Source: Azospirillum brasilense (GTDB lineage: Bacteria > Pseudomonadota > Alphaproteobacteria > Azospirillales > Azospirillaceae). Taken from it: DNA of 64,000 nucleotides. The stretch's first letter is position 1. Each line of letters begins with the position of its first letter. The translations under genes were made by a program, and so were the position numbers. The DNA lies in contig NZ_QOKV01000006.1 of the NCBI RefSeq assembly GCF_008365405.1, forward strand, positions 186,001 through 250,000, read 5' to 3'. The notes beneath the pieces are model-generated. The model ran no database searches. It was not told the origin of the DNA and saw only the letters and a list, made by a program, of their open reading frames with translations. Below, piece by piece: positions 47,101 through 55,659 of the stretch.

Positions 47101-47723
47101 GACCTCGTCCGGGCGATGAAGCGCCCATCGCGGTCGAGAAGCGCGACGATCCAATCCGGCGTCGCCACCTGATCGACCAGGACCTGACGCAGGGACCAGG
47201 CCCGCACATAGGCGGTCAGGACCAGCCGCACCTCGCCCACGCCCCAAACCGGCACACTGACCGCGAAGACCGGCTCCACCTTGCCGGCGGGGTCGGTTAT
47301 GACGCCGCTGATCCAGACCTCTCCCGACCGGAACACACGGTCCGTCTGGGCCGCTCGGGCCGCAGGATCGATGGCGTCGGCTTCCGGCTCCTGCGGCCGG
47401 TGGAGCAGGTTGACCTCACCCTGGCGGTCGCGCACCTCCAGGGCGATCCAATCCGGACGCTGGCGCAGCGCACGTTCCGACCGCTCTCTCCAAACGGCAC
47501 GGTCGCCGATGTCCAGCGAACGGGCCGAGGACATGATTTCGAGCGCGCTGCGCGTCATGAGGACGCGCCCGTCCACCGTCCGCACCGCTGCGTCGGTGGC
47601 ATGGCGGATCAGTTCCTCGACCGACCGCTCCTGTTGACGGTCGACCAACATGATCGCGGCCACCGCAAAGGCGACGAGCGGAAGAAGCGCCAGCAGGGCC
47701 ACGAAGGGGAGACGAAGGCGCAT
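44157..47723 (-). CDS. Hybrid sensor histidine kinase with four PAS domains and a receiver
   Basis: An 1188-residue signalling protein. A transmembrane segment (about 7-27), a periplasmic Cache-like region (about 30-280) and a second transmembrane segment (about 283-305) come first. Four PAS domains follow at about 335-445, 455-560, 570-690 and 705-820, of which the last two are PAS/PAC type (GRIFWYNQRWYDYTG). The phosphoacceptor is His835 in ASHDLRQPMQSL. The ATPase domain has NLVENAIRYTE and GLGLGLAIV. The C-terminal receiver has Asp1118 in IIADYRLREG. The H-box type and terminal receiver place it with orphan hybrid kinases that need a separate partner regulator, not seen here. Confidence 0.92.
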   Translation of the reverse strand: MRLRLPFVALLALLPLVAFAVAAIMLVDRQQERSVEELIRHATDAAVRTVDGRVLMTRSALEIMSSARSLDIGDRAVWRERSERALRQRPDWIALEVRDRQGEVNLLHRPQEPEADAIDPAARAAQTDRVFRSGEVWISGVITDPAGKVEPVFAVSVPVWGVGEVRLVLTAYVRAWSLRQVLVDQVATPDWIVALLDRDGRFIARTRSETAFDPAVGKPAHESLAQALKIGDEFFLSRSQQGQEVLSAKAGSVAAPGWLLALGTPAEPIQAAARRTVYAVAGGGLGALAVAALVAWALARSHDRREAAERRARVAEAAAEADRRSHAILESTTDGVYEVNRSWRIVYMNGRARGLMGGSSDLTGQRLWEAFPDAMGTVLWDRLHLAMRDRHPDEFEAYFAPLGVWLFLRVFPSSAGLAVYFQDISKRLLAERALERAVEQANQILESIGDAFYAIDRDWRITYVNKRAQEMFERPRDDLVGRCLLDLFPDVAGNTIIRSFEAAMADQQPREFEALSGIFQRWTMFNVYPQAGGGLSIYFRDVSAHRAAEAALRASEHRYRTLLEALPQMVWTCRPDGSGDFLSRQWLAYTGQTETSAQGFGWTSSIHPDDQERILAVWTQAVAQGVVFDTEARIRSADGTYRWFKQRALAIVDPETGDERWFGTSTDITDIFEARNAMQAAKEEAEEVGLRFRTLADSIPQLAWMARPDGRIFWYNQRWYDYTGVEGADAASGRLWDGILPAEHAERVTASLQRSFQTGDPWEDTFPMAGRDGAFRWFLSRALPVRDSAGAVVLWFGTNTDVTDRLEAEDALRRAKEEAERAALSKSKFLASASHDLRQPMQSLFLFSGALHGHVHGEKGMKALRHLESGLDALKGLLDSLLDVSRLDAGVVKPTLEDFPVALLLDHIAAGYAPVARGKGLDWTMEGCPLSIRSDRVLLGRMIRNLVENAIRYTERGSIAIACTAVGGRMRITVSDTGIGISEEHLPRIFEEFHQVGNPERDRSQGLGLGLAIVQRIGQLLDHPVTVRSTPGAGSVFIIEVPLGETPKPIETMVATPTASASGDERLAMVVDDDAIVLLGLQAILREWGYEVLIAGSGEQAVDKLRSVSRKPDIIIADYRLREGKVGTDAILDIRRLFDADIPAIIVTGETGPECQRDAVRHGFGLMHKPVTPRQLAGAMERSLQPAE

Positions 47724-47995
47724 ACCCGATTTTCACAAACCGTTGACGCCGCCCACTATAGACAGGCACTCCGGCGACTCCCACAGAATCCGCCCATCTA
47801 TCACTATTTTCAGTAGGAACCATTTTCAGTTCTTGAAACCATCAAATGAAAGTTGGACACACCACAAAAGGTGGTGATGTGCAGCGTATAGAGCCGCAGG
47901 GTGCCACAGCCCTGAATTGTCCATGACCAAATGTCGATGGCGGGCCTGCGGGAATTCGATTTGCCGCGGAGACAGGCGGGCGGCACATTGGTCCA

Positions 47996-49261
47996 ATGCC
48001 TGATTCCATGCCCCATTCCGCTTCCGCCGGCCGGAGCGGCGACATTCGTTTCGGCGAGTTCGTCGCGCTCATGGCTCTTTTGATGGCGCTGACAGCGCTG
48101 TCCATCGACATCATGCTGGTCGCGTTGCCGGACATCGCCAGCTCCTTCGGGGTGGTGCGGGAAAATGACCGTCAGCTCGTCATCACCGCCTACATGCTGG
48201 GCTTCGCGGTCGGGCAGCCCTTCCACGGGCCGCTGTCCGACCGGTTCGGGCGCAAGCCGGTGCTGGCCGCCGGTCTGGTGATCTTCGCCATCGGGTCGCT
48301 GGGCGCGGTCTTCGCCCCCAGCTTCACCACGCTTCTGGCCGCTCGGGCGCTGCAAGGCTTCGGCGCCGCCGCGCCGCGCGTCGTCGCCATCGCCATCGTG
48401 CGCGACCGCTTCGTCGGGCGCGACATGGCGCGGGTGATGTCCTTCGTCATGATGATCTTCATCATCGTGCCGATCATCGCCCCGGCCCTGGGCGAGGGAA
48501 TCCTGCGTCTCGGCACCTGGCCGTGGGTGTTCGGCGCGCTCTTCCTGGCGGCCGTGGCCGCCTTCGCCTGGTCGATGCTGCGGCTGGCGGAAACCCGCGC
48601 GGCGGAAGATCGGCTGCCGCTGTCCCCCGCGGCGCTCGGCCATGCCTTCCATAAGGTTATGACGACGCGCGCGACGGTCGGCTACACCGCGGCCATGGGC
48701 CTGCTGTTTGGCGGGTTGCTGAGCTACGTCGGCAGCGCGCAGCAGATTTTCGTGGACGTCTACGGGCTGGGGGCGATGTTCCCGGTGGCCTTCGGCGCGA
48801 TCGCCGGGGTGATGGCCCTGGCTTCGCTGGTCAACGCGCGGCTGGTCGGGCGGGTCGGCATGCACCGGGTGTCGCACGTCGCCCTGATCGGCTACGCGCT
48901 GACCGGCGTCGCCATGGCGCTGCTCGGCTTTCCTGAGCATCCGCCGCTGCTCGGCCTCGGCCTGTTCATGGCCGCGATCTTCTTCTGCTTCGGCCTGATC
49001 GCCCCCAACTTCAACGCCATGGCGATGGAGCCGCTGGGCCATGTGGCGGGTATGGGATCGTCCTTTGTCGGCTTCTTCAGCACCGGCATGGCGGCGATGG
49101 TCGGCTGGATCGTCGGCCAGTCCTTCGACGGCACCGTGCGCCCGCTGACCATCGGATTCACCGTGCTGGGCGTGCTGGCGCTGCTGACCGTCCTGCTGAC
49201 GGAGCGCGGAACCCTGATGCGCTCCACCCACGCCACCGCCGCGGCGCAGCCGGGAGAGTGA
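47996..49261 (+). CDS. MFS transporter, Bcr/CflA drug-resistance type
   Basis: A 421-residue, 12-segment major facilitator. The Bcr/CflA signature is visible: ALSIDIMLVALPDIASSFGV, GQPFHGPLSDRFGRKPVLAA (motif A) and RALQGFGAAAPRVVAIAIVRD. It is predicted to export small molecules across the inner membrane. ATG 47996 or 48008 (four residues later) may be the start. It precedes the fds regulator gene on the same strand but is separated by 130 bases. Confidence 0.9.
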   Translation: MPDSMPHSASAGRSGDIRFGEFVALMALLMALTALSIDIMLVALPDIASSFGVVRENDRQLVITAYMLGFAVGQPFHGPLSDRFGRKPVLAAGLVIFAIGSLGAVFAPSFTTLLAARALQGFGAAAPRVVAIAIVRDRFVGRDMARVMSFVMMIFIIVPIIAPALGEGILRLGTWPWVFGALFLAAVAAFAWSMLRLAETRAAEDRLPLSPAALGHAFHKVMTTRATVGYTAAMGLLFGGLLSYVGSAQQIFVDVYGLGAMFPVAFGAIAGVMALASLVNARLVGRVGMHRVSHVALIGYALTGVAMALLGFPEHPPLLGLGLFMAAIFFCFGLIAPNFNAMAMEPLGHVAGMGSSFVGFFSTGMAAMVGWIVGQSFDGTVRPLTIGFTVLGVLALLTVLLTERGTLMRSTHATAAAQPGE

Positions 49262-49390
49262 CGTCCGAAATGGACCGCGGCGGGGCGTGCCTCTTTCCTT
49301 GCCGCCGGTGTGTCCGATTCGGCATAACGTGCGCAACGCCCTGAGAAGGACGCCGAGCGGGCACCGGCCCATCACGCGCGGGAGGGGACT

Positions 49391-50323
49391 GTGTTCCGCA
49401 AATTCGTCTATCTGCTGGCCCTGGCACGCGAGCAGCATTTCGGCCGGGCGGCGGAGGCCTGCCACGTCTCCCAGCCAACGCTGTCCAACGCCATCCGCCA
49501 GCTTGAGGACGAGCTGCGCGTACCGATCGTCGAGCGCGGGCAGAAGTTCTCCGGCTTCACGCCGGAGGGTCTGAAGGTGCTCGAATACGCCCGCCGCATC
49601 GTCGCGGAGCGGGACGGGCTTTATCAGGAGCTGACGGCGCTGGGCCAGGGCCTGTCCGGCCATCTGCGCATCGGCGCCATTCCGACCGCCCTGCCCGCCG
49701 TCCCCCATGTGCTGGCCCGCTTCGCCGAGCGCTACCCGCAGATTCGCTCCAGCGTGCGCTCGCTCAGTTCGCGGGACATCCAGCGCGACCTCGACGGGTT
49801 CGAGCTGGACGCCGCCGTCACCTATCTCGACAACGAGCCGCTGAGCAACGTCCGCACCGTACCGATGTTCTCGGAGCGCTACTTCCTGCTGGCCCAGCGC
49901 CGCCAGGTCCGGGAGGGCGCCACCAGCATCCGCTGGGCGGACGCCGCGGAGCTGCCGCTGTGCCTGCTCACCCCGGACATGCAGAACCGGCGCATCGCCG
50001 ACACCGCCTTCCGCATGGCCGACCGGACGGTGGTCCCGCTGATGGAGACGAATTCCATCGTCACCATCTACACCATCGTGCGCAGCGGTCTGGCGGCCAG
50101 TGTGGTGCCGAGCCAGCTCCTGACCCTGGTCGCCCGCCACCCGGATCTGGTGGCCCTGCCGCTGACCGAGCCGGACCTGACCTACGCCGTTGGACTCGTC
50201 TACGCCGACCGCGAACCGCCGGCCCCGCTCGCCAAGGCTCTGGCCGCCGTCGCCGCGGAACCGGGCCTCGCCGAACGCGTGCGCGCCTTGACCGACGAGG
50301 CGCTGGCTCCCTGGGGTCTCTAA
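49391..50323 (+). CDS. LysR-family regulator of the formate dehydrogenase operon
   Basis: A 310-residue LysR-type regulator. The N-terminal helix-turn-helix is FGRAAEACHVSQPTLSNAIRQ, and the effector domain spans about 90-295. The GTG start at 49391 has GAGGGG just upstream. It is directly upstream of fdsG in the same direction, and a LysR-type palindrome (50365-50387) lies between them, so it probably activates the fds genes in response to formate or a related signal. Confidence 0.88.
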   Translation: MFRKFVYLLALAREQHFGRAAEACHVSQPTLSNAIRQLEDELRVPIVERGQKFSGFTPEGLKVLEYARRIVAERDGLYQELTALGQGLSGHLRIGAIPTALPAVPHVLARFAERYPQIRSSVRSLSSRDIQRDLDGFELDAAVTYLDNEPLSNVRTVPMFSERYFLLAQRRQVREGATSIRWADAAELPLCLLTPDMQNRRIADTAFRMADRTVVPLMETNSIVTIYTIVRSGLAASVVPSQLLTLVARHPDLVALPLTEPDLTYAVGLVYADREPPAPLAKALAAVAAEPGLAERVRALTDEALAPWGL

Positions 50324-50364
50324 AAAGGGCTATGATCTCAAAGGCATAACCGTTCAGCCCGTGT

Positions 50365-50387
50365 GGTGATAGCGAAACCCTATCACC
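50365..50387 (+). promoter_or_regulatory. LysR-type operator upstream of fdsG
   Basis: Perfect inverted repeat GGTGATAG-N7-CTATCACC, containing the T-N11-A core of LysR-regulator sites. It lies 42 bases after the regulator stop and 104 bases before fdsG. Confidence 0.7.
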
Positions 50388-50491
50388 GCATCAGAAAATC
50401 AAATTTGCGCGCCTTCCCCAATGTCCGTAACGCTGACGGACAAGACACCAACGAAGCGCCGCCGATCCAGGCGGGCGCGGGGGAGGAGACC

Positions 50492-50980
50492 ATGAACGCC
50501 CGATCTCCATGGAGCGAGGACCGCGCCACGGCGGTGATCGCCGCCAACCGTCACCTGCGCGGGGCCCTGCTGCCGATGCTGCACGCTCTGCAGGAAGAGT
50601 TCGGCTGCATCGACGAGGAGGCCATCCCGCTGCTGGCGCGTGAGCTGAACCTGTCGCGCGCCGACGTGCACGGGGTGGTGTCCTTCTACCACGAATTCCG
50701 CCGCAGCCGCCCGGGCCGCCACACCATCAAGGTCTGCCGGGCAGAAGCCTGCCAGTCGATGAACGCCGACGGGCTGATCGAGCACATCCGTCGCCGCCTG
50801 AAGGTGGATTTCCACGAGACCACCGCCGACGATGCCTTCTCGCTGGAGCCGGTCTTCTGCCTGGGCAACTGCGCCCTGGCCCCCGCCGTGATGGTCGACG
50901 AGACGCTGCACGGCCGGGTCAGCCCGGCCCGCTTCGACGCCATCACCGCCTCCACCCTGGCTACGGAGGCCGCGCGATGA
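50492..50980 (+). CDS. fdsG: NAD-dependent formate dehydrogenase gamma subunit
   Basis: A 162-residue NuoE-like subunit carrying a [2Fe-2S] cluster. The ligands are Cys82 and Cys87 (VCRAEACQSM) and Cys123 and Cys127 (VFCLGNCALAP). GGGAGGAG precedes ATG 50492. Together with fdsB it passes electrons from the molybdenum subunit to NAD+. The stop overlaps the fdsB start by 4 bases. Confidence 0.95.
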   Translation: MNARSPWSEDRATAVIAANRHLRGALLPMLHALQEEFGCIDEEAIPLLARELNLSRADVHGVVSFYHEFRRSRPGRHTIKVCRAEACQSMNADGLIEHIRRRLKVDFHETTADDAFSLEPVFCLGNCALAPAVMVDETLHGRVSPARFDAITASTLATEAAR

Positions 50981-52542
50981 GCGAGCCCCTGCACACGGTT
51001 TACGTGCCGCGCGACGCCGCCGCCCTGTCGGTGGGCGCCGACGAGACCGCCGCCGCCATCCGCGCCGAGGCCACCCGGCGCGGCATCCCGCTCCGCATCG
51101 TCCGCAACGGCTCCCGCGGCATGCTGTGGCTGGAGACCCTGGTCGAGGTGGAGACTCCCGAGGGTCGCGTCGCCTACGGTCCGGTGATGGCCGAGGACGT
51201 GGCCGGCCTGTTCGACGCCGGCTTCCTCGAAGGCGCCGACCACGCGCTGGCCCACGGCCTGACCGAGAAGATCCCCTACTTCGCCAAGCAGGAGCGGCTG
51301 ACCTTCGCTCGCTGCGGCATCATCGACCCGTTGTCGGTCGAGGATTACCGGCTGCACGGCGGCTTCCGCGGGCTGGAGCGGGCGCTCGCCATGACCCCGG
51401 CGGAGATCGTGACCGAGGTCACCGAATCCGGCCTGCGCGGCCGCGGCGGCGCCGGCTTCCCGACCGGCATCAAGTGGAACACGGTGCTGAACGCCAAGGC
51501 GGACCAGAAATACATCTGCTGCAACGCCGACGAGGGTGACAGCGGCACCTTCGCCGACCGCATGATCATGGAGGGCGACCCCTTCTGCCTGATCGAGGGC
51601 ATGACCATCGCCGCCATCGCGGTGGGCGCCACCGAGGGCTACATCTACATCCGCTCCGAGTACCCGCACGCCGTCGCGACGATGCGCGAGGCGATCCGGC
51701 TGGCTTATGACGAGAAGTGGCTGGGCGACGAGATCCACGGCACCGCCCACCGCTTCCACCTCGACGTCCGCGTCGGCGCCGGCGCCTACATCTGCGGCGA
51801 GGAGACCTCCATGCTGGAAAGCCTGGAGGGCAAGCGCGGCACCGTCCGGGCCAAGCCTCCGCTGCCGGCGCTGGAGGGCCTTTTCGGCAAGCCGACGATC
51901 GTCAACAACGTGCTGTCGCTGACCTCCGTCCCGATCATCCTGGACAAGGGCGCCAACCACTACCGCGACTTCGGCGTCGGCCGGTCGCGCGGCACGCTGG
52001 CCTTCCAGCTCGCCGGCAACATCAAGCACGGCGGCATCGTCGAGAAGGCCTTCGGCGTCACGCTGCACGAGCTGCTCTATGAGTTCGGCGGCGGCACCAT
52101 CACCGGGCGCCCGATCCGCGCGGTGCAGGCCGGCGGCCCGCTCGGCGCCTACCTCCCGCCCTCGCTGTTCGAGCTGCCGAAGGATTACGAGGCCTTCGCG
52201 GCGGTCGAGGCGATGGTCGGCCACGGCGGCATCGTCGTCTTCGACGACAGCGTGGACATGGCCAGGCAGGCCCGTTTCGCCATGGAGTTCTGCGCCGCCG
52301 AATCCTGCGGCAAGTGTACCCCCTGCCGCATCGGGGCGGTGCGCGGCGTCGAGGTGATGGACCACATCATCGCCGGCGAGAAGGTGCAGGCGAACATCAC
52401 GCTGCTCAACGACCTGTGCGAGGTCATGACCGACGGATCGCTCTGCGCCATGGGCGGCATGACGCCGATCCCGGTGCGCAGCGCCCTGAAGCACTTCCCC
52501 GAGGATTTCACCCGCAGCCCCGCGGCTGTCGCGGCCGAGTGA
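50977..52542 (+). CDS. fdsB: NAD-dependent formate dehydrogenase beta subunit
   Basis: A 521-residue NuoF-like subunit with FMN, NAD and a [4Fe-4S] cluster. The FMN/NAD region reads RGRGGAGFPTGIKWN and ICNADEGDSGTFADR-like (CCNADEGDSGTF). The cluster motif is ESCGKCTPCRIGAVRG. An N-terminal ~110-residue extension resembles a thioredoxin-like domain found in FdsB and HoxF. Its ATG overlaps fdsG. Confidence 0.95.
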   Translation: MSEPLHTVYVPRDAAALSVGADETAAAIRAEATRRGIPLRIVRNGSRGMLWLETLVEVETPEGRVAYGPVMAEDVAGLFDAGFLEGADHALAHGLTEKIPYFAKQERLTFARCGIIDPLSVEDYRLHGGFRGLERALAMTPAEIVTEVTESGLRGRGGAGFPTGIKWNTVLNAKADQKYICCNADEGDSGTFADRMIMEGDPFCLIEGMTIAAIAVGATEGYIYIRSEYPHAVATMREAIRLAYDEKWLGDEIHGTAHRFHLDVRVGAGAYICGEETSMLESLEGKRGTVRAKPPLPALEGLFGKPTIVNNVLSLTSVPIILDKGANHYRDFGVGRSRGTLAFQLAGNIKHGGIVEKAFGVTLHELLYEFGGGTITGRPIRAVQAGGPLGAYLPPSLFELPKDYEAFAAVEAMVGHGGIVVFDDSVDMARQARFAMEFCAAESCGKCTPCRIGAVRGVEVMDHIIAGEKVQANITLLNDLCEVMTDGSLCAMGGMTPIPVRSALKHFPEDFTRSPAAVAAE

Positions 52543-52548
52543 CCGCCT

Positions 52549-52633
52549 GCCCCCTCCCCGACCCTCCCCCGCTGCGCGGTGGAGGGAGATCGGTCCCCTC
52601 TCCCGCGAAGCGGGGGAGGGTTAGGGAGGGGGC
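52549..52633. repeat. Long GC-rich palindrome between fdsB and fdsA
   Basis: The 24-base segments at 52549-52572 and 52610-52633 are inverted copies with two mismatches; CCCTCCCC and GGGGAGGG blocks dominate. Two smaller stems lie inside. It would form a large hairpin in the operon mRNA. Confidence 0.85.
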
Positions 52634-52667
52634 CTTGACCGGCACTTCCCCAAAAAGGATTGAGACC

Positions 52668-55496
52668 ATGTCGATCAAGGACATTGATTACGGCACCCCG
52701 GCCCGCGAGTCCGCCACCATGGTAACGCTGGACATCGACGGCCGCACGGTGACCGTGCCGGAAGGCACCTCGGTGATGCGCGCGGCGATGGAGGCCGGCA
52801 TCACCGTCCCGAAGCTGTGCGCCACCGACATGCTGGACGCCTATGGCTCCTGCCGCCTGTGCATGGTGGAGATCGAGGGGCGGCGCGGCACGCCGGCCTC
52901 CTGCACCACGCCGGTCGCCCCGGGCATGAAGGTGCACACCCAGAACGAGCGTCTGGGCCGGCTGCGCCGCGGCGTGATGGAGTTGTACATCTCCGACCAC
53001 CCGCTGGACTGCCTGACCTGCCCGACCAACGGTAATTGCGAGCTTCAGGACATGGCCGGCGCGGTCGGCCTGCGCAACGTCCGCTACGGCTACGAGGGTG
53101 AGAACCACCGCGCCGCCGTGAAGGACGAGAGCAACCCCTACTTCACCTTCGACCCGTCCAAGTGCATCGTCTGCTCGCGCTGCGTGCGGGCCTGCGGCGA
53201 GGTTCAGGGCACCTTCGCCCTGACCATCGACGGGCGCGGCTTCGACAGCAAGGTGTCGCCGGGTGCGCTTGAACAGTTCATGGACAGCGAGTGCGTGTCC
53301 TGCGGCGCCTGCGTCCAGGCCTGCCCGACCGCCACCCTGACCGAGAAATCGCTGATCGAGCTGGGTCAGCCGGAGCACAGCGTCATCACCACCTGCGCCT
53401 ATTGCGGCGTCGGCTGCTCCTTCAAGGCGGAGATGAAGGGCACCACCGTGGTCCGCATGGTCCCCCACAAGGACGGCGGCGCCAACGAGGGCCATTCCTG
53501 CGTCAAGGGCCGCTTCGCCTGGGGCTACGCCACCCACGCCGACCGCCAGACGCAGCCGATGATCCGCGAGAGCATCGACGATCCGTGGCGCGTCGTGTCC
53601 TGGGAGGAGGCGATCGCCTACGCCGCCACCCGCCTGCGCGCGGTCCAGCAGAAGTACGGCCGCGGCTCCATCGGCGGCATCACCTCGTCCCGTTGCACGA
53701 ACGAGGAGGTGTATGTCGTCCAGAAGATGATCCGCGCCGCCTTCGGCAACAACAACGTCGACACCTGCGCCCGCGTCTGCCACTCCCCGACCGGCTACGG
53801 CCTGAAGCAGACCTTCGGCACCTCCGCCGGCACGCAGGACTTCAAGAGCGTCGACAAGTCGGACGTGATCCTGGTCATCGGCGCCAACCCGACGGACGGC
53901 CACCCGGTCTTCGGCTCCCGCATGAAGAAGCGGCTGCGCCAGGGCGCCAGGCTGATCGTCATCGACCCGCGCCGCATCGACCTCGTGCGCAGCCCGCACG
54001 TCTCGGCCACGCACCACCTCCAGCTCCGCCCCGGCACCAACGTCGCCGCGATGAACGCGCTGGCCCATGTGATCGTGACCGAGGAGCTGGTCGACCGCAA
54101 TTTCGTGGCCGACCGGTGCGACCCGATGGAGTTCGCCCGTTGGGAGGCCTTCGTCCGCGACCCGCGCCACTCCCCGGAAAACACCGAGCAGTACACCGGC
54201 ATCCCGGCGGCGGAGATGCGCGCGGCGGCCCGCCTCTACGCCACGGGCGGCAACGCGGCGATCTATTACGGCCTGGGCGTCACCGAGCACAGCCAGGGCT
54301 CGACCGCGGTGATGGGCATGGCGAACCTCGCCATGGCGACCGGCAACATCGGGCGTGACGGCGTCGGCGTGAACCCGCTGCGCGGCCAGAACAACGTCCA
54401 GGGCTCCTGCGACATGGGCTCCTTCCCGCACGAGCTGACCGGCTACCGCCACGTCTCCGACGACGTGGTCCGCCAGCAGTTCGAGGAGGTGTGGAACGCC
54501 GCGCTCGACCCCGAGCCGGGCCTGCGCATCCCCAACATGTTCGACTCCGCGGTGGACGGCACCTTCATGGGCCTGTTCGTCCAGGGCGAGGACATCGCCC
54601 AGTCCGACCCGAACACCCAGCATGTGTTCGCCGCCCTGCGGGCCATGGAGATCGTCGTGGTGCAGGACCTGTTCCTGAACGAGACCGCGGCCTTCGCCCA
54701 TGTCTTCCTGCCCGGCACCTCCTTCCTGGAGAAGGACGGCACCTTCACCAACGCCGAGCGCCGCATCAACCGCGTCCGCCCGGTGATGCCGTCCAAGACC
54801 GGCAAGCAGGAATGGGAGGTCGTCTGCGATCTGGCCACCGCCATGGGCTATCCCATGTTCTACCGCAGCGGCGCGCAGATCATGGACGAGATCGCCCGCC
54901 TGACCCCGACCTTCTCCGGCGTCAGCTTCGAGAAGCTGGACCGGGTGGGCAGCGTGCAATGGCCCTGCACCGACGAGGAGTCGGTCGGCACGCCGATCAT
55001 GCACGCCGACGGCTTCGTGCGCGAAGGCAAGGCGTCCCAGGGCCGCTTCATGATCACCGAATATGTGCCGACGGAGGAGCGGGCCTCGCGCTTCTACCCG
55101 CTGATCCTGACGACGGGCCGCATCCTCAGCCACTACAACGTCGGCGCCCAGACCCGCCGCACCGCCAACGTGGCGTGGCACCCGGAGGACATCCTGGAGG
55201 TCCACGCCCACGACGCGGAGGAGCGGGGCATCCGCGACGGCGATCTGGTCTCCATCGCCAGCCGCATCGGCGCCACCACGCTGCGGGCGCGCATCTCCGA
55301 CCGGATGCCGCAGGGGGTGGTCTACACCACCTTCCACCACCCGGTGACGGGGGCCAACGTGGTCACCACCGAGAATTCGGATTGGGCGACCAACTGCCCC
55401 GAATACAAGGTGACCGCGGTGCAGGTGACGCTGAGCAACCACCCGTCCGATTGGCAGATCCGCCGAGGCGATCTGGTGGAAGTGGCGGCGGAGTAA
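52668..55496 (+). CDS. fdsA: NAD-dependent formate dehydrogenase alpha (molybdenum) subunit
   Basis: A 942-residue catalytic subunit. The N-terminal NuoG-like part carries several Fe-S sites: a [2Fe-2S] motif (YGSCRLCMVE), a DHPLDCLTCPTNGNCEL region, and ferredoxin motifs CIVCSRCVRACGE and CVSCGACVQACP. A bis-MGD molybdopterin oxidoreductase follows, with CAYCGVGCSF and ARVCHSPTGYGL. Cys371, the probable molybdenum ligand, is an ordinary TGC codon, not selenocysteine. ATG 52668 has AAGGA 8 bases upstream, just after the palindrome. Confidence 0.96.
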   Translation: MSIKDIDYGTPARESATMVTLDIDGRTVTVPEGTSVMRAAMEAGITVPKLCATDMLDAYGSCRLCMVEIEGRRGTPASCTTPVAPGMKVHTQNERLGRLRRGVMELYISDHPLDCLTCPTNGNCELQDMAGAVGLRNVRYGYEGENHRAAVKDESNPYFTFDPSKCIVCSRCVRACGEVQGTFALTIDGRGFDSKVSPGALEQFMDSECVSCGACVQACPTATLTEKSLIELGQPEHSVITTCAYCGVGCSFKAEMKGTTVVRMVPHKDGGANEGHSCVKGRFAWGYATHADRQTQPMIRESIDDPWRVVSWEEAIAYAATRLRAVQQKYGRGSIGGITSSRCTNEEVYVVQKMIRAAFGNNNVDTCARVCHSPTGYGLKQTFGTSAGTQDFKSVDKSDVILVIGANPTDGHPVFGSRMKKRLRQGARLIVIDPRRIDLVRSPHVSATHHLQLRPGTNVAAMNALAHVIVTEELVDRNFVADRCDPMEFARWEAFVRDPRHSPENTEQYTGIPAAEMRAAARLYATGGNAAIYYGLGVTEHSQGSTAVMGMANLAMATGNIGRDGVGVNPLRGQNNVQGSCDMGSFPHELTGYRHVSDDVVRQQFEEVWNAALDPEPGLRIPNMFDSAVDGTFMGLFVQGEDIAQSDPNTQHVFAALRAMEIVVVQDLFLNETAAFAHVFLPGTSFLEKDGTFTNAERRINRVRPVMPSKTGKQEWEVVCDLATAMGYPMFYRSGAQIMDEIARLTPTFSGVSFEKLDRVGSVQWPCTDEESVGTPIMHADGFVREGKASQGRFMITEYVPTEERASRFYPLILTTGRILSHYNVGAQTRRTANVAWHPEDILEVHAHDAEERGIRDGDLVSIASRIGATTLRARISDRMPQGVVYTTFHHPVTGANVVTTENSDWATNCPEYKVTAVQVTLSNHPSDWQIRRGDLVEVAAE

Positions 55497-55503
55497 TCCG
55501 AAC

Positions 55504-55642
55504 CCCTCTCCCGTCCCGGGAGAGGGTGGACGCGAAGCGGCCGGGTGAGGGTCGTCCAAAGATCAGCGGATGATACTTGTCAGCACCCTCACCCTTCCCG
55601 CGCTGCGCGCAGGCCCCTTCCCTCTCCCGGGGCGGGAGAGGG
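55504..55642. repeat. Pair of GC-rich hairpins between fdsA and fdhD
   Basis: CCCTCTCCC-N5-GGGAGAGGG occurs twice, at 55504-55526 and 55620-55642. Between them is a sequence related to the other fds spacers (GCGAAGC/GCTGCGC cores). Confidence 0.8.
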
Positions 55643-55659
55643 AAAACAGGAGACCAACG

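Noticed and set aside
44655..47816. Over 1000-codon open frame opposite the hybrid kinase
   Set aside because: Third-position G+C bias on the coding strand keeps this antisense frame open; the kinase frame carries all domain motifs.
52668..55496. Selenocysteine formate dehydrogenase
   Set aside because: The active-site codon is TGC at 53778-53780 and there is no in-frame TGA.
52185..55559. Over 1100-codon open frame opposite fdsB and fdsA
   Set aside because: It spans two real genes and the palindromic spacer on the opposite strand and resembles no family.
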